Of a stretch of DNA of 14,645 nt, positions 6,601 to 14,645 are shown piece after piece. The stretch covers positions 1 through 14,645 of the forward strand of contig DJWZ01000013.1 of NCBI GenBank assembly GCA_002449535.1, given 5' to 3'. The notes beneath the pieces are model-generated. The model saw only the letters and a program-made list of their open reading frames with translations. It made no database searches and was not told the origin of the DNA. How positions within the stretch are numbered: position 1 is the stretch's first letter; each line of letters begins with the position of its first letter. Made by a program: the position numbers and the translations under genes. Source of the stretch: Prevotellaceae bacterium UBA7017. Its GTDB lineage: Bacteria > Bacteroidota > Bacteroidia > Bacteroidales > Bacteroidaceae.

Positions 6601-7974
6601 ATGAGATTTAAGGAAGAGATAAATGAGAGTTATACGATGGCTGAGGCTATCAAGGAAGCACAGCGTTGCCTTCATTGCAAGGTGCCACAATGCAAGAAAG
6701 GGTGTCCTATCAGCAATGATATCCCTGACTGGATTCATGAATTGAAGAAGGGTAATCTTGGTAATGCCATCAGCATCATTCGGACTAAAAGCAACCTGCC
6801 TGCTGTGTGTGGACGTGTGTGTGCCCATGAGAAGCAGTGTGAAGGAAATTGTGTGTTAGGCAAGAAAGGTTCTCCCGTTAACATTGGCAAATTGGAACGC
6901 TTTGTAGCCGATTTTGATTCAGATAATGACCTGACACATGAAGACATAATAGAAAAAACTCGTGGAAAGGTGGCTGTTATCGGTGCAGGACCATCAGGAA
7001 TCACTGTGGCTGGCGACCTGTCTCGCATGGGGTTTGCTGTGGAGATTTTTGAGATGGAGGCGCAATGTGGAGGTGTGCTGCGCTATGGCATCCCGGAATA
7101 TCGTCTGCCAAAAGAGGTCGTGGCTCGAGAGATACGATATATCGAAAAAATGGGTGTGCTGATTCATCGTAATACTCATGTCGGTGAGAATATCACTGTT
7201 GAAAGCCTCTTTGAACAAGGTTTTGATGCTATATTCATAGGAACGGGACTCAGCAAGCCTAAGTCGCTTGAAATTCCTATCTGGCAGAATGGGCGTTGCA
7301 TCTCTGAGGGCGAGGGTGCCGTAAAGTGTCGTGACCTGAAGCGCATTCGTCTTGCAACTCATTTCCTGAGGCGCGTAGAGCTGATTTCCGAAGGATTTAT
7401 GGACCGTAACGAACTGCCTGTTGACGTGGGTGCAAAGGTGTTTGTAATAGGTTGTGGAAATACTGCTATGGATGCTTCGCGAACAGCCTTGAGGATAGGG
7501 GCTTCTGCTGTGGATATTATATATCACAAGGGTATAGATACTATGTCGGCTCTGCGGGCTGAATATGACGATGCAGTCAAAGAAGGGGTGCAGTTTAGAT
7601 GGTGGAGCAGCATATCCGAAATCCATGTAGATGACAAGTTGGATATCACAGAGATAGTCCTTGAGACGAAAGAACCTGATAAAGAACCTGTTCGTCAGGT
7701 GGTACCTGCCAATAATATCATCTTTGCTATCGGAGCAATACCAGCTACAAAGATAGTCCGTTCTACATCGGGATTGGAAAATGATGACCATAATTTCCTA
7801 CTTACACGCGACATACCTTATGGCATGACTACCAAGAAGGGCGTTTTTGCTGGTGGCGATGTCGTCGGAAGGCAGGCTACTGTAGTACATGCCATGCAGG
7901 ATGCAAAACAAGTAGCTCTGGGTATAGCACAATATGTCGATGCTATAAAACTCCTAAAGATTATAAACGAGTAA
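6601..7974 (+). CDS. gltD: GltD-like NADPH-dependent flavoprotein (glutamate synthase small-subunit family)
   Basis: The 457-residue protein belongs to the family that moves electrons from NAD(P)H through FAD and Fe-S clusters to a partner, classically the large subunit of glutamate synthase. Cysteines at 23, 26, 31 and 35 (CxxCxxxxCxxxC) and at 70, 74, 80 and 84 bind the clusters. FAD is bound at GAGPSG (128-133) and the nucleotide at GCGNTA near 284-289. The C-terminal FAD motif is FAGGDVVGRQATVVHAMQDAK. The length fits the 450-470 of stand-alone members. ATG 6601 is 27 bases after the predicted transcription start; an upstream in-frame TTG at 6538 lies inside the promoter. No large subunit is in the window, so the partner could be encoded elsewhere or be a different enzyme; the gene symbol is tentative. 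Confidence 0.82.
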   Translation: MRFKEEINESYTMAEAIKEAQRCLHCKVPQCKKGCPISNDIPDWIHELKKGNLGNAISIIRTKSNLPAVCGRVCAHEKQCEGNCVLGKKGSPVNIGKLERFVADFDSDNDLTHEDIIEKTRGKVAVIGAGPSGITVAGDLSRMGFAVEIFEMEAQCGGVLRYGIPEYRLPKEVVAREIRYIEKMGVLIHRNTHVGENITVESLFEQGFDAIFIGTGLSKPKSLEIPIWQNGRCISEGEGAVKCRDLKRIRLATHFLRRVELISEGFMDRNELPVDVGAKVFVIGCGNTAMDASRTALRIGASAVDIIYHKGIDTMSALRAEYDDAVKEGVQFRWWSSISEIHVDDKLDITEIVLETKEPDKEPVRQVVPANNIIFAIGAIPATKIVRSTSGLENDDHNFLLTRDIPYGMTTKKGVFAGGDVVGRQATVVHAMQDAKQVALGIAQYVDAIKLLKIINE

Positions 7975-8019
7975 AGTTATCGTCACTATATCGTAACACA
8001 ACATACAAACGTAACCACT

Positions 8020-10179
8020 ATGAATATTTTGAGAAGACTTTTCTTTTGCATAGTAGTACTTGCGACGCTTGGGGTGCATAGTGCACCGATTGACAGAAGG
8101 GCGTTGGTGGAGAGAAACAACCCTGTTGTAACAACTGTTGATACATTGGCGTCGCTGAGTGTCGGGAACGGGCATTTTGCTTTTACAACTGACGTGACAG
8201 GACTGCAGACTTTCCCAGAATATTACCATAATGGTGTGCCCCTCGGGACACAGAGCGAATGGGGGTGGCACAGCTTCGACAATCCACAGAAGCTAAGGAT
8301 AGAAGAGACGTATAAGTTAGAAGATTTCGGACACGGACACAGGGAACTGTATGCTACGGAATTTAAGGAACCTGGCAGGGCTCGCGATGCAGCAAACTGG
8401 TATAGGAGTAATCCGCATAGAATGCATTTGGGATGTATAGGATTGGAGTCAGAAGGACTAATGCCAAAGGATATAATGGATGCTAAGCAGAAACTTGATA
8501 TGTGGAACGGCATTATAACTGCTGACTTCAAGGCGAAAGGCTCAAAGTATTCTGTCAAGACTGTTTGTCACCCTGAAAAAGATATTATAGCAGGTAAGGT
8601 TACGACAGACAGCAAGAAGAATGTCACTATAAATCTGCGTTTTGCATACCCTACAGGAAAGCATAGCGACGATGCCTGTGACTGGCAGCAGAATGACAAG
8701 CATAAGACGGAATTGGTAAGCATGACAGAGGGACATGCTGTGCTGAAAAGAACCTTGGACAAAACTATATATTATGTTTCGCTGACATGGGAAGAGAAAG
8801 CTGAACTGAAGGAAAAGGCTCCAAATTACTGGATTTTGGAGGCTTGTGGACAGCAGCTGACATACTCTTGCGAATTCATGAGCGAAGAGAAAAATGAAGC
8901 CATAGAGACATTCGCTTCTGTTGCAAAGAAATCTGCTGATAAATGGCGGAAATTCTGGAGCGAAGGTGCTGCTGTGGATTTCTCCCTTTGCAAGGATAAA
9001 AGAGCCCGAGAACTGGAACGCAGAGTGGTATTGAGTCAGTATCTTCTCGCGATACAATGTTGTGGAAATATACCGCCACAAGAAACGGGACTGACATATA
9101 ATTCGTGGTTCGGAAAATTCCACATGGAGATGATATGGTGGCATCAGTCTTGGTTGCCGCTTTGGGGACACGAGGAATTGTTGGAACGCACCTTGAGATG
9201 GTATGAGAGTGTAGAACCAAAGGCACGTGAGATAGCAATGCGTCAAGGATTCAAAGGCGTAAGATGGATGAAGATGACAGACCCAAGCGGCGAAGAGGCT
9301 CCATCGAAAGTAGGCAGCTACCTGATATGGCAACAGCCACACCTGATATATCTTGCAGAACTGGTATATAGAAACCTTTCTACAGAAGGTCAGAAAAAGA
9401 TGTTGCAGAGATATGGCAGACTGATTGACGAGACAGCAGATTTTATGGCTGATATGGCAACTTATGACAAGGAGCACAATCGCTATATATTAAAAGGTAT
9501 AATACCGGCACAGGAGACATTGAAGGCTGCTGTGACTTATAATCCTCCTTTTGAACTGGCATACTGGTATTATGGTTTGCAGACAGCACAGCAGTGGAGA
9601 GAAAGAAGGGGGCTGGAACGCAAAGAAAAATGGGATGATGTGGCAGAGAAGTTGTCACCTCTGGCTGCTGGAGAGAGTGGGGTAGGTAAAGGGAACGAAG
9701 AATATAGTAAAAGTCAAAAGTTGTATCTTGCTGCAGAATCGGCTCCGGATACCTATTCCACACTTGCCCTGATAAGTGACCATCCTGCTGTTTTGGGGGC
9801 TGTCGGAATACTGCCAAAGAGTCGCCTTGTGGATGACAATATCATGAAACAGACCAGCGACTGGATATGGACAGGCTGGAACTGGAACAAGACTTGGGGA
9901 TGGGATTACCCTATGGTGGCGATGAATGCTGCCCGCCTCGGAGAACCGTCGAAAGCTGTCGATGCACTGTTGATGGACAAACGCACCAATACATATCTGA
10001 AAAACGGTCATAACTATCAGGATGGACGCCTAAGATGTTATCTGCCAGGTAATGGCGGACTGCTGACGGCTATCGCCCTGATGTGTGCTGGATGGGATGG
10101 CTGCACGGAAACAAATCCTGGATTCCCAAAAGACGGAAAATGGAATGTCCGCTGGGAGGGACTGAAGAAAATGCCGTAA
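8020..10179 (+). CDS. Secreted six-hairpin (alpha/alpha)6 glycosidase-like protein
   Basis: The 719-residue product begins with a clear signal peptide (LRRLFFCIVVLATLGVHSA), so it is exported to the periplasm or beyond. The N-terminal third looks like a beta-sandwich (SLSVGNGHFAFTTDVTG, SNPHRMHLGCIGLE). The rest is helical with many Trp and Tyr residues (NPPFELAYWYYGLQTA, WIWTGWNWNKTWGWDYP) and ends LPGNGGLLTAIALMCAGWDG. That layout is typical of GH65/GH95-like enzymes acting on glycans. Glu499 in IIPAQET and Asp/Glu residues in the Trp-rich segment are candidate catalytic residues but cannot be assigned. It begins 45 bases after the GltD-like gene with no separate promoter visible and ends 5 bases from the convergent dacB. 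No SusC/SusD pair is nearby. The family number and substrate are unknown. Confidence 0.7.
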   Translation: MNILRRLFFCIVVLATLGVHSAPIDRRALVERNNPVVTTVDTLASLSVGNGHFAFTTDVTGLQTFPEYYHNGVPLGTQSEWGWHSFDNPQKLRIEETYKLEDFGHGHRELYATEFKEPGRARDAANWYRSNPHRMHLGCIGLESEGLMPKDIMDAKQKLDMWNGIITADFKAKGSKYSVKTVCHPEKDIIAGKVTTDSKKNVTINLRFAYPTGKHSDDACDWQQNDKHKTELVSMTEGHAVLKRTLDKTIYYVSLTWEEKAELKEKAPNYWILEACGQQLTYSCEFMSEEKNEAIETFASVAKKSADKWRKFWSEGAAVDFSLCKDKRARELERRVVLSQYLLAIQCCGNIPPQETGLTYNSWFGKFHMEMIWWHQSWLPLWGHEELLERTLRWYESVEPKAREIAMRQGFKGVRWMKMTDPSGEEAPSKVGSYLIWQQPHLIYLAELVYRNLSTEGQKKMLQRYGRLIDETADFMADMATYDKEHNRYILKGIIPAQETLKAAVTYNPPFELAYWYYGLQTAQQWRERRGLERKEKWDDVAEKLSPLAAGESGVGKGNEEYSKSQKLYLAAESAPDTYSTLALISDHPAVLGAVGILPKSRLVDDNIMKQTSDWIWTGWNWNKTWGWDYPMVAMNAARLGEPSKAVDALLMDKRTNTYLKNGHNYQDGRLRCYLPGNGGLLTAIALMCAGWDGCTETNPGFPKDGKWNVRWEGLKKMP

Positions 10180-10184
10180 ACAAA

Positions 10185-11432
10185 TTATTCTATCGGAATA
10201 TTCTGAATAATCGGAATACTCTGAGTACATTGATAATTGCAGAGAATATTGCAGATTTTATCTTGCAGGGCTCGAGCATTGTCGGCACTGAGGCAGCCGT
10301 TACAGATAATGGAGAAGGCAAGGTTGTGATAGTCTTTTGTAAAACAATATCCGGCAAGGCTGATAACACCTGTCAGTGTGCCGGTTTTCGCACGTACATT
10401 ATTCTCTGCCCCAGTATTCTTCATACGCTTTTCGAGTGTTCCGTCAACACCTGCTATCGGTAAAGCCTCACGCAGATGGGGATAGATATTCTTCTGGGTG
10501 TAGGCATAACGTAGGAAAGCTACTTCTATCTCTGGGGAAAGATAATTGTATAGCGAAAGTCCTGAACCGTCAGCAAAACGATGTGAAGGTACGGAGGTCT
10601 TTCCATGTGTCAGCTGTGTAGGGGATTCTGCATAAATCTTCTTCAGCAATTCTTCCTCTAAAGCAAAACCTTTCTTTGCGGTAGCGGGCTTGCCCTGTAT
10701 AGCTCCCAGATGATAGAGCATAGTCTCGGCATAGGTGTTATTGCTGTCTTTCATCATCCGCTCAAGAATCTCAGGAAGAGAATGGGTACAGGAGATGAGC
10801 GGGCTTGCTGACGAAGGGCAAGACCTTACAACAACATCTCCGAGAATCACGATGCCAGCCCTTCGCAGAGCCTTTGCAAAATTTGGCAGCAGGGCTTCCT
10901 TCCGTCCGAAGAGCAGAGAGCATAGTTCCGGGTTATCATCATCCCAGCACCAGCCATTACCATACTTGTTGTCATTCATGAAGGATGCGTCGCCACAGAC
11001 GTTTCCTGTTATGGTATCGATGCCCATTTTATATAACTCATCAGCCAGAATATCGAGGTCATCAGTGTTGAGTTTCGGGTCCATTGCGCCTATGATGTAG
11101 AGATTGCCCTGCAAACTTCCACGCCGTAACTGGCGGGTGGAGTCGTCAGGACAAAAAACATAGGCAGTATCAATGCTTCCGGTATAGCATACGGAGGTGG
11201 TATATTGATAATAATCTCCGAGGTTTTCAAGAGCCGTAATTCCTGTTATCAGTTTCTGGGTGGAGGCTGGTCGCATGGTATGACGCGCGTTCTTCTCATA
11301 AAGGCATGAGTCGGTATTCAGGTCGTAAACCATGATGCCCATGTTGGAGGTATTCGCTACATTTGAAGCCGCCAACAGTGAGTCGAGAGCAAGGGTGAGG
11401 CTGATTACGAGGCTACTTATTGTCATAAGCAT
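10185..11432 (-). CDS. dacB: D-alanyl-D-alanine carboxypeptidase/endopeptidase (PBP4, S13 family)
   Basis: The 415-residue penicillin-binding protein trims or cleaves D-Ala-containing peptide bridges of peptidoglycan in the periplasm. All three motifs are present: Ser57-Thr-Gln-Lys60, Ser230-Asn-Asn232 and Lys349-Thr-Gly351. The hydrophobic N-terminus (MLMTISSLVISLTLALDSLLAAS) is a likely signal peptide. It is shorter than the 470-480 of E. coli PBP4. The start ATG at 11432 lies inside the last codons of nadB, giving a 20-base overlap in another frame, so translation is probably coupled; a second ATG two codons later is equally possible. It ends 5 bases from the convergent glycosidase-like gene, and its last codons carry a small tandem repeat. 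Confidence 0.93.
   Translation of the reverse strand: MLMTISSLVISLTLALDSLLAASNVANTSNMGIMVYDLNTDSCLYEKNARHTMRPASTQKLITGITALENLGDYYQYTTSVCYTGSIDTAYVFCPDDSTRQLRRGSLQGNLYIIGAMDPKLNTDDLDILADELYKMGIDTITGNVCGDASFMNDNKYGNGWCWDDDNPELCSLLFGRKEALLPNFAKALRRAGIVILGDVVVRSCPSSASPLISCTHSLPEILERMMKDSNNTYAETMLYHLGAIQGKPATAKKGFALEEELLKKIYAESPTQLTHGKTSVPSHRFADGSGLSLYNYLSPEIEVAFLRYAYTQKNIYPHLREALPIAGVDGTLEKRMKNTGAENNVRAKTGTLTGVISLAGYCFTKDYHNLAFSIICNGCLSADNARALQDKICNILCNYQCTQSIPIIQNIPIE
10193..10228. repeat. Two 18-bp tandem units in the 3' end of dacB
   Basis: TCGGAATATTCTGAATAA (10193-10210) and TCGGAATACTCTGAGTAC (10211-10228) agree at 15 of 18 bases. In dacB they encode the repeated C-terminal SIPI-IQNIPI segment. 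The duplication keeps the frame, so the protein tail has been lengthened by six residues. Confidence 0.75.
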
Positions 11433-13002
11433 GATGAGGGTAGTCGGTAGTGAAATGCAGACCTCTACATTCTTTGCGCTCTATAGCCCATCGGGTGATG
11501 AGATACCCTACGTTTATCATGTTTCGGAGTTCGCAGATGTCCCTGCTTGCATACACGCGCTTGAAGAGTGCCTCTGTCTCCTCATAAAGAGTGTCTAAAC
11601 GCACCCATGCACGCTTCAGGCGAAGGTCGGAACGTACTATGCCGACATAGTGAGCCATGATAGTGCCAACTTCGTGAACACTTTGGGTAATGAGCACTTT
11701 CTCTTCATTAGAAAGTGTTCCCTCGTCATTCCATTCAGGAACCAAGGTGTTGAACTCATATTCGTCGATGTGTTCCAAAGAATGACGCGATGCGGTCTCT
11801 GCATATACTACAGCCTCGATAAGAGAATTGGAGGCAAGACGGTTGCCACCATGAAGTCCTGTGCAAGAACACTCTCCGAGAGCATAGAGTCGCTTTATGG
11901 AAGAACATCCATTCAGGTCAACCTTTATGCCACCACACATATAATGGGCAGCGGGGCGAACAGGGATGTACTCCTTGGTGATATCTATGCCGATAGAGAG
12001 ACATTTCTGGTATATATTTGGGAAGTGGTGCTTTGTCTCCTCTGGGTCCTTATGGGTAACATCAAGACAAACGTGGTCTATACCATGAATCTTCATTTCC
12101 TTATCTATAGCGCGCGCAACGATATCGCGTGGCGCGAGGGACAGGCGTTCGTCATATTTCTCCATGAATGTTTCGCCGGTAGGCAGCTTCAGGATTCCGC
12201 CATATCCGCGCATAGCCTCCGTGATAAGGTAGGCAGGATGTGTCTCAGAAGGATTATAGAGTGAGGTAGGGTGAAACTGTACAAACTCCATATCTGCCAC
12301 TGTACCTTTTGCACGATAAACCATAGCCTCACCATCACCAGTCGCAATGACAGGATTTGTGGTGGTTTGATAAACAGCACCACAGCCGCCAGTACACATC
12401 ACGGTAACCTTTGACAGATAGGTATCTACCTTTTGCGTATCAGGATTGAGGACATATGCCCCGAAACATTCTATGTCTGGAGTGCGGCGAGTTACTTCAA
12501 CCCCAAGATGATGCTGGGTGATAATCTCTACGGCAAAGTGGTTCTCCTTTATTTCGATGTCGGGATTATTCCTGACAGCCTCCATCAAGCCTCGCTGAAT
12601 CTCAAAACCAGTATCATCGGCATGATGCAGTATGCGGAATTCAGAGTGTCCGCCTTCTCGGTGAAGGTCGAATTCGCCCTCTTCATTTTTATCGAAATTG
12701 ACACCCCACGAAACCAATTCCTTAATCTGTGAAGGTCCCATGCGAACTACCTGTTCTACAGCAGCTCTGTCGGAGATATAGTCTCCTGCCACCATAGTGT
12801 CTTCGATATGCTTCTCAAAGTTATCTTTTATTATATTGGTCACTGATGCAATACCACCTTGAGCACGAGCAGTATTTGCTTCGTCAAGAGTTGTCTTGCA
12901 AATGAGGCAGATGCGTCCTTTGTGGGCTTTTGCTACTTTCAGGGCATAGCTCATACCGGCGACGCCGGAACCGATGATAAGAAAATCGTACTTGAATATC
13001 AT
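11413..13002 (-). CDS. nadB: L-aspartate oxidase
   Basis: The 529-residue flavoenzyme oxidises L-aspartate to iminoaspartate, the first step of de novo NAD synthesis; quinolinate synthase NadA would use the product. The FAD motif GxGxxG is at residues 11-16. Further family marks are ARAQGGIA (about 46-53), HREGGHSEFRILHHADDTG, the active-site region FHPTSL, LAPRDIVARAID, RPAAHYMCGGI, and GECSCTGLHGGNRLASNSL near the second FAD contact. The length is close to the 540 of E. coli NadB. It starts one base after the sprA stop and overlaps dacB by 20 bases, so the three genes are probably one transcript from a promoter outside the window. nadA and nadC are not present here. Confidence 0.96.
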   Translation of the reverse strand: MIFKYDFLIIGSGVAGMSYALKVAKAHKGRICLICKTTLDEANTARAQGGIASVTNIIKDNFEKHIEDTMVAGDYISDRAAVEQVVRMGPSQIKELVSWGVNFDKNEEGEFDLHREGGHSEFRILHHADDTGFEIQRGLMEAVRNNPDIEIKENHFAVEIITQHHLGVEVTRRTPDIECFGAYVLNPDTQKVDTYLSKVTVMCTGGCGAVYQTTTNPVIATGDGEAMVYRAKGTVADMEFVQFHPTSLYNPSETHPAYLITEAMRGYGGILKLPTGETFMEKYDERLSLAPRDIVARAIDKEMKIHGIDHVCLDVTHKDPEETKHHFPNIYQKCLSIGIDITKEYIPVRPAAHYMCGGIKVDLNGCSSIKRLYALGECSCTGLHGGNRLASNSLIEAVVYAETASRHSLEHIDEYEFNTLVPEWNDEGTLSNEEKVLITQSVHEVGTIMAHYVGIVRSDLRLKRAWVRLDTLYEETEALFKRVYASRDICELRNMINVGYLITRWAIERKECRGLHFTTDYPHHAYDNK

Positions 13003-13003
13003 A

Positions 13004-14645
13004 TTATCTGGTTAATGAGAATTTCATTGATAATCCAAAATCCTGTGTTACTGTTGGATATGATGAAGACGACAGCAATGGTGTATTGCTTTGTCTGTCA
13101 TAGTATAAACTCATTGTCAGCAGGCGAGAGAGGCTATAGTCGGCTGTGAACGCCAGTTTGAAGGCATTGTTGCCAGAAGTTGCCTGTGACTTTACAGTTG
13201 CTATGTCACGAGTTATAGCAGCTTGCTTTCGCCATGAGATGTCGAGACGCAGGTTGAGGTCGTGAGCAAAGCCTTTACTCTTGTTTGTCTGGGTTGACTT
13301 TGAGGTTCTCGTCTTGCTATTGTCATCGTCACTGTTGCCGCGGCTGCTTCGGCTGTTCTTGGCAGCAAGTGCCCTTGCCTTGCTACGGATGAAACGGAAA
13401 TCGTTAATCTTGTATCCCACACCGATTACCCAGTCTTTTGAAAGGGTTTCGTTAAGTTGTACAGATGTCATAGAAAGAGTCAGTACACGAGTGGTGCGAT
13501 ATTCTGCCTTGAAGGTGAGGTTGTTAGGAAGTGTGAAATCCAGACCCAGCAATGGTGAGAACGATTCGTTGATGCTGACTGTAGAAACGTTGAACATAGA
13601 GTTAGGAACAGGATTTCCTGATGTCGTACTATTGATAAATCCGATACCTTCACCCATGAATGACTTATAGGTAGAATAAGAACTGTACGCACCAACAGCA
13701 TAGATGCTCTTGTACCCATGATTGATGTTGAAACTCTTGAAGTGTTCGCTGAACCATGGGAGGTAAGTCAGACCACTATACTTCAGAGACCAGTTAGGAA
13801 GCATCCTTGCTATTGTCGGGAATATCTTAAGGCTCTTGTAACCGGTATAAGAATTGAGGAAAGCAGGTATCATGACATCACCGGAGTAAAGTTCTACAGG
13901 TGTCTTTTCGCTGCTATATTTCGCTCCTGCATACTTTGTTCCTGCTGGATAGATAGTGTTCTCGTATTGTGCTTGAACACGCTGACGATAACCCTCCAGA
14001 GAGTTACAGAACTTTTCGAAAGCTGATGAATGGAAACCATTGTCGGCATTTCCCATTCCAGCCAGAGCAGAAGAGATAGAAATCGTAGTCATAGAGAAAC
14101 TTCCGCTATGTGTCGTAGGATTGCCATCATACATATATTGAATAGACTTCGACTGGGTATGGGTATGAGCCATATTCATGTCTATCTTCAGGTTCTTGAT
14201 AGGTTCGAGGGTGAACTTAATCTGCAGGTCTTCCGTCTTGCTGGTAGTAGCAGGAGTGGCATATTCCTGAGAATTGAGCAGCCATCCTCTGCTACGGGCT
14301 TTCTCGATATAGTCATCACCAACGAAACCGAAGGCGAAGTCAAGACCTGGTGACATAGCGTCTGCAACACTCTTCTGTCCGAAGACATCACCAACATTAT
14401 TCATAAAGCCAGGCAGCGTAAGAGAATACACATTTTTGTATGAAACGCTAACGTTGCGAACCATCATTGCAAAGCGAGCTGCGTATTCCGCTGCCTTATA
14501 CCAACCCTTGTTCTCCAATGGCTCTAAGGCAAGTACTGACACCTTCATCTTTATTGCCGAGTCAGACTTGTTGAAGACCATAATTTTATTCTCATCTACC
14601 TTCTTGAATTTTATAGGTATAGCCTTTCCGTTTTCGTCTTTCGCA
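13004..14645 (-). CDS. sprA: SprA, type IX secretion outer-membrane translocon protein (C-terminal part)
   Basis: The open frame continues without a stop to the right edge of the window, so only the last 547 residues of a protein that is usually over 2,000 residues are seen. SprA is the very large beta-barrel that moves type IX secretion substrates through the outer membrane in Bacteroidota. The visible part is made of alternating amphipathic strands with many Tyr, Ser and Asn. Features seen in SprA C-termini include VSYKNVYSLTLPGF, DFAFGFVG, PNWSLKYSGL, the LNLRLDISWR block, and the terminal strand QDFGLSMKFSLTR ending in aromatic/Arg residues. A low-complexity Ser/Lys/Asn/Asp segment at about 13270-13380 is a disordered loop before that block. 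The stop lies one base from the nadB start. Identification is from motif memory and size. Confidence 0.87.
   Translation of the reverse strand, partial: AKDENGKAIPIKFKKVDENKIMVFNKSDSAIKMKVSVLALEPLENKGWYKAAEYAARFAMMVRNVSVSYKNVYSLTLPGFMNNVGDVFGQKSVADAMSPGLDFAFGFVGDDYIEKARSRGWLLNSQEYATPATTSKTEDLQIKFTLEPIKNLKIDMNMAHTHTQSKSIQYMYDGNPTTHSGSFSMTTISISSALAGMGNADNGFHSSAFEKFCNSLEGYRQRVQAQYENTIYPAGTKYAGAKYSSEKTPVELYSGDVMIPAFLNSYTGYKSLKIFPTIARMLPNWSLKYSGLTYLPWFSEHFKSFNINHGYKSIYAVGAYSSYSTYKSFMGEGIGFINSTTSGNPVPNSMFNVSTVSINESFSPLLGLDFTLPNNLTFKAEYRTTRVLTLSMTSVQLNETLSKDWVIGVGYKINDFRFIRSKARALAAKNSRSSRGNSDDDNSKTRTSKSTQTNKSKGFAHDLNLRLDISWRKQAAITRDIATVKSQATSGNNAFKLAFTADYSLSRLLTMSLYYDRQSNTPLLSSSSYPTVTQDFGLSMKFSLTR

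Noticed and set aside
6994..7791. Long antisense frame of 265 codons
   Set aside because: It is fully inside the GltD-like gene, whose cofactor motifs are intact; the antisense product has no plausible features.
8542..9477. Antisense frame of 311 codons
   Set aside because: Shadow of the glycosidase-like gene, with a Cys- and Ser-rich composition typical of antisense reading.
10180..10184. Expected bidirectional terminator between the convergent genes
   Set aside because: Only five bases separate the stop codons and no stem with a T-run is visible nearby; the tandem repeat in dacB does not form a good hairpin.

Overview
The window reads as a stretch of a Bacteroidota chromosome, probably order Bacteroidales and perhaps Prevotellaceae-like. 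The evidence is an SprA-type outer-membrane protein of the type IX secretion pathway, a TTG-N19-TAnnTTTG promoter typical of the phylum upstream of a GltD-like gene, and leaders without consistent Shine-Dalgarno sites. The family assignment is inference; no rRNA or other phylogenetic marker is present.

Positions 1-850 hold no convincing gene. They start with a perfect 32-bp AT palindrome and a short TTAATGACC repeat, and include a good promoter (533-562) and a leader with two mutually exclusive RNA stems just before the first restriction gene. Positions 850-5256 form a compact, AT-rich restriction-modification island, all on the + strand, in the order nuclease R1, methyltransferase M1, nuclease R2, methyltransferase M2. 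M1 closely resembles M.HaeIII/M.NgoPII and R2 resembles R.NgoPII, both of which act at GGCC. R1 is a different nuclease with a PD-(D/E)XK-like centre. M2 is a diverged relative of M1 with a different target-recognition segment and an extra C-terminal domain of about 170 residues. One reading is that an M1-R2 GGCC cassette sits inside an R1-M2 pair. Both nuclease genes are preceded by strong hairpins, while M1 appears to have its own promoter.

Positions 5264-6403 are decayed. A small two-helix membrane protein gene is broken by two frame changes, and after it come two tandem fragments of a phage Rha/antirepressor-type gene. The right side (6601-14645) looks like ordinary chromosome. On the + strand are a GltD-like flavoprotein and a secreted six-hairpin glycosidase-like protein. 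On the - strand, converging on them, is a tightly packed series: sprA (3' part only), nadB, dacB.

By visual count the window contains a single GGCC, where roughly 25 would be expected. GATC occurs four times, all inside M1 and R2, and never in 5774-14645. The GGCC depletion matches the specificity predicted for the island. The GATC pattern separates island from backbone and suggests the host lineage has had a different history with GATC.
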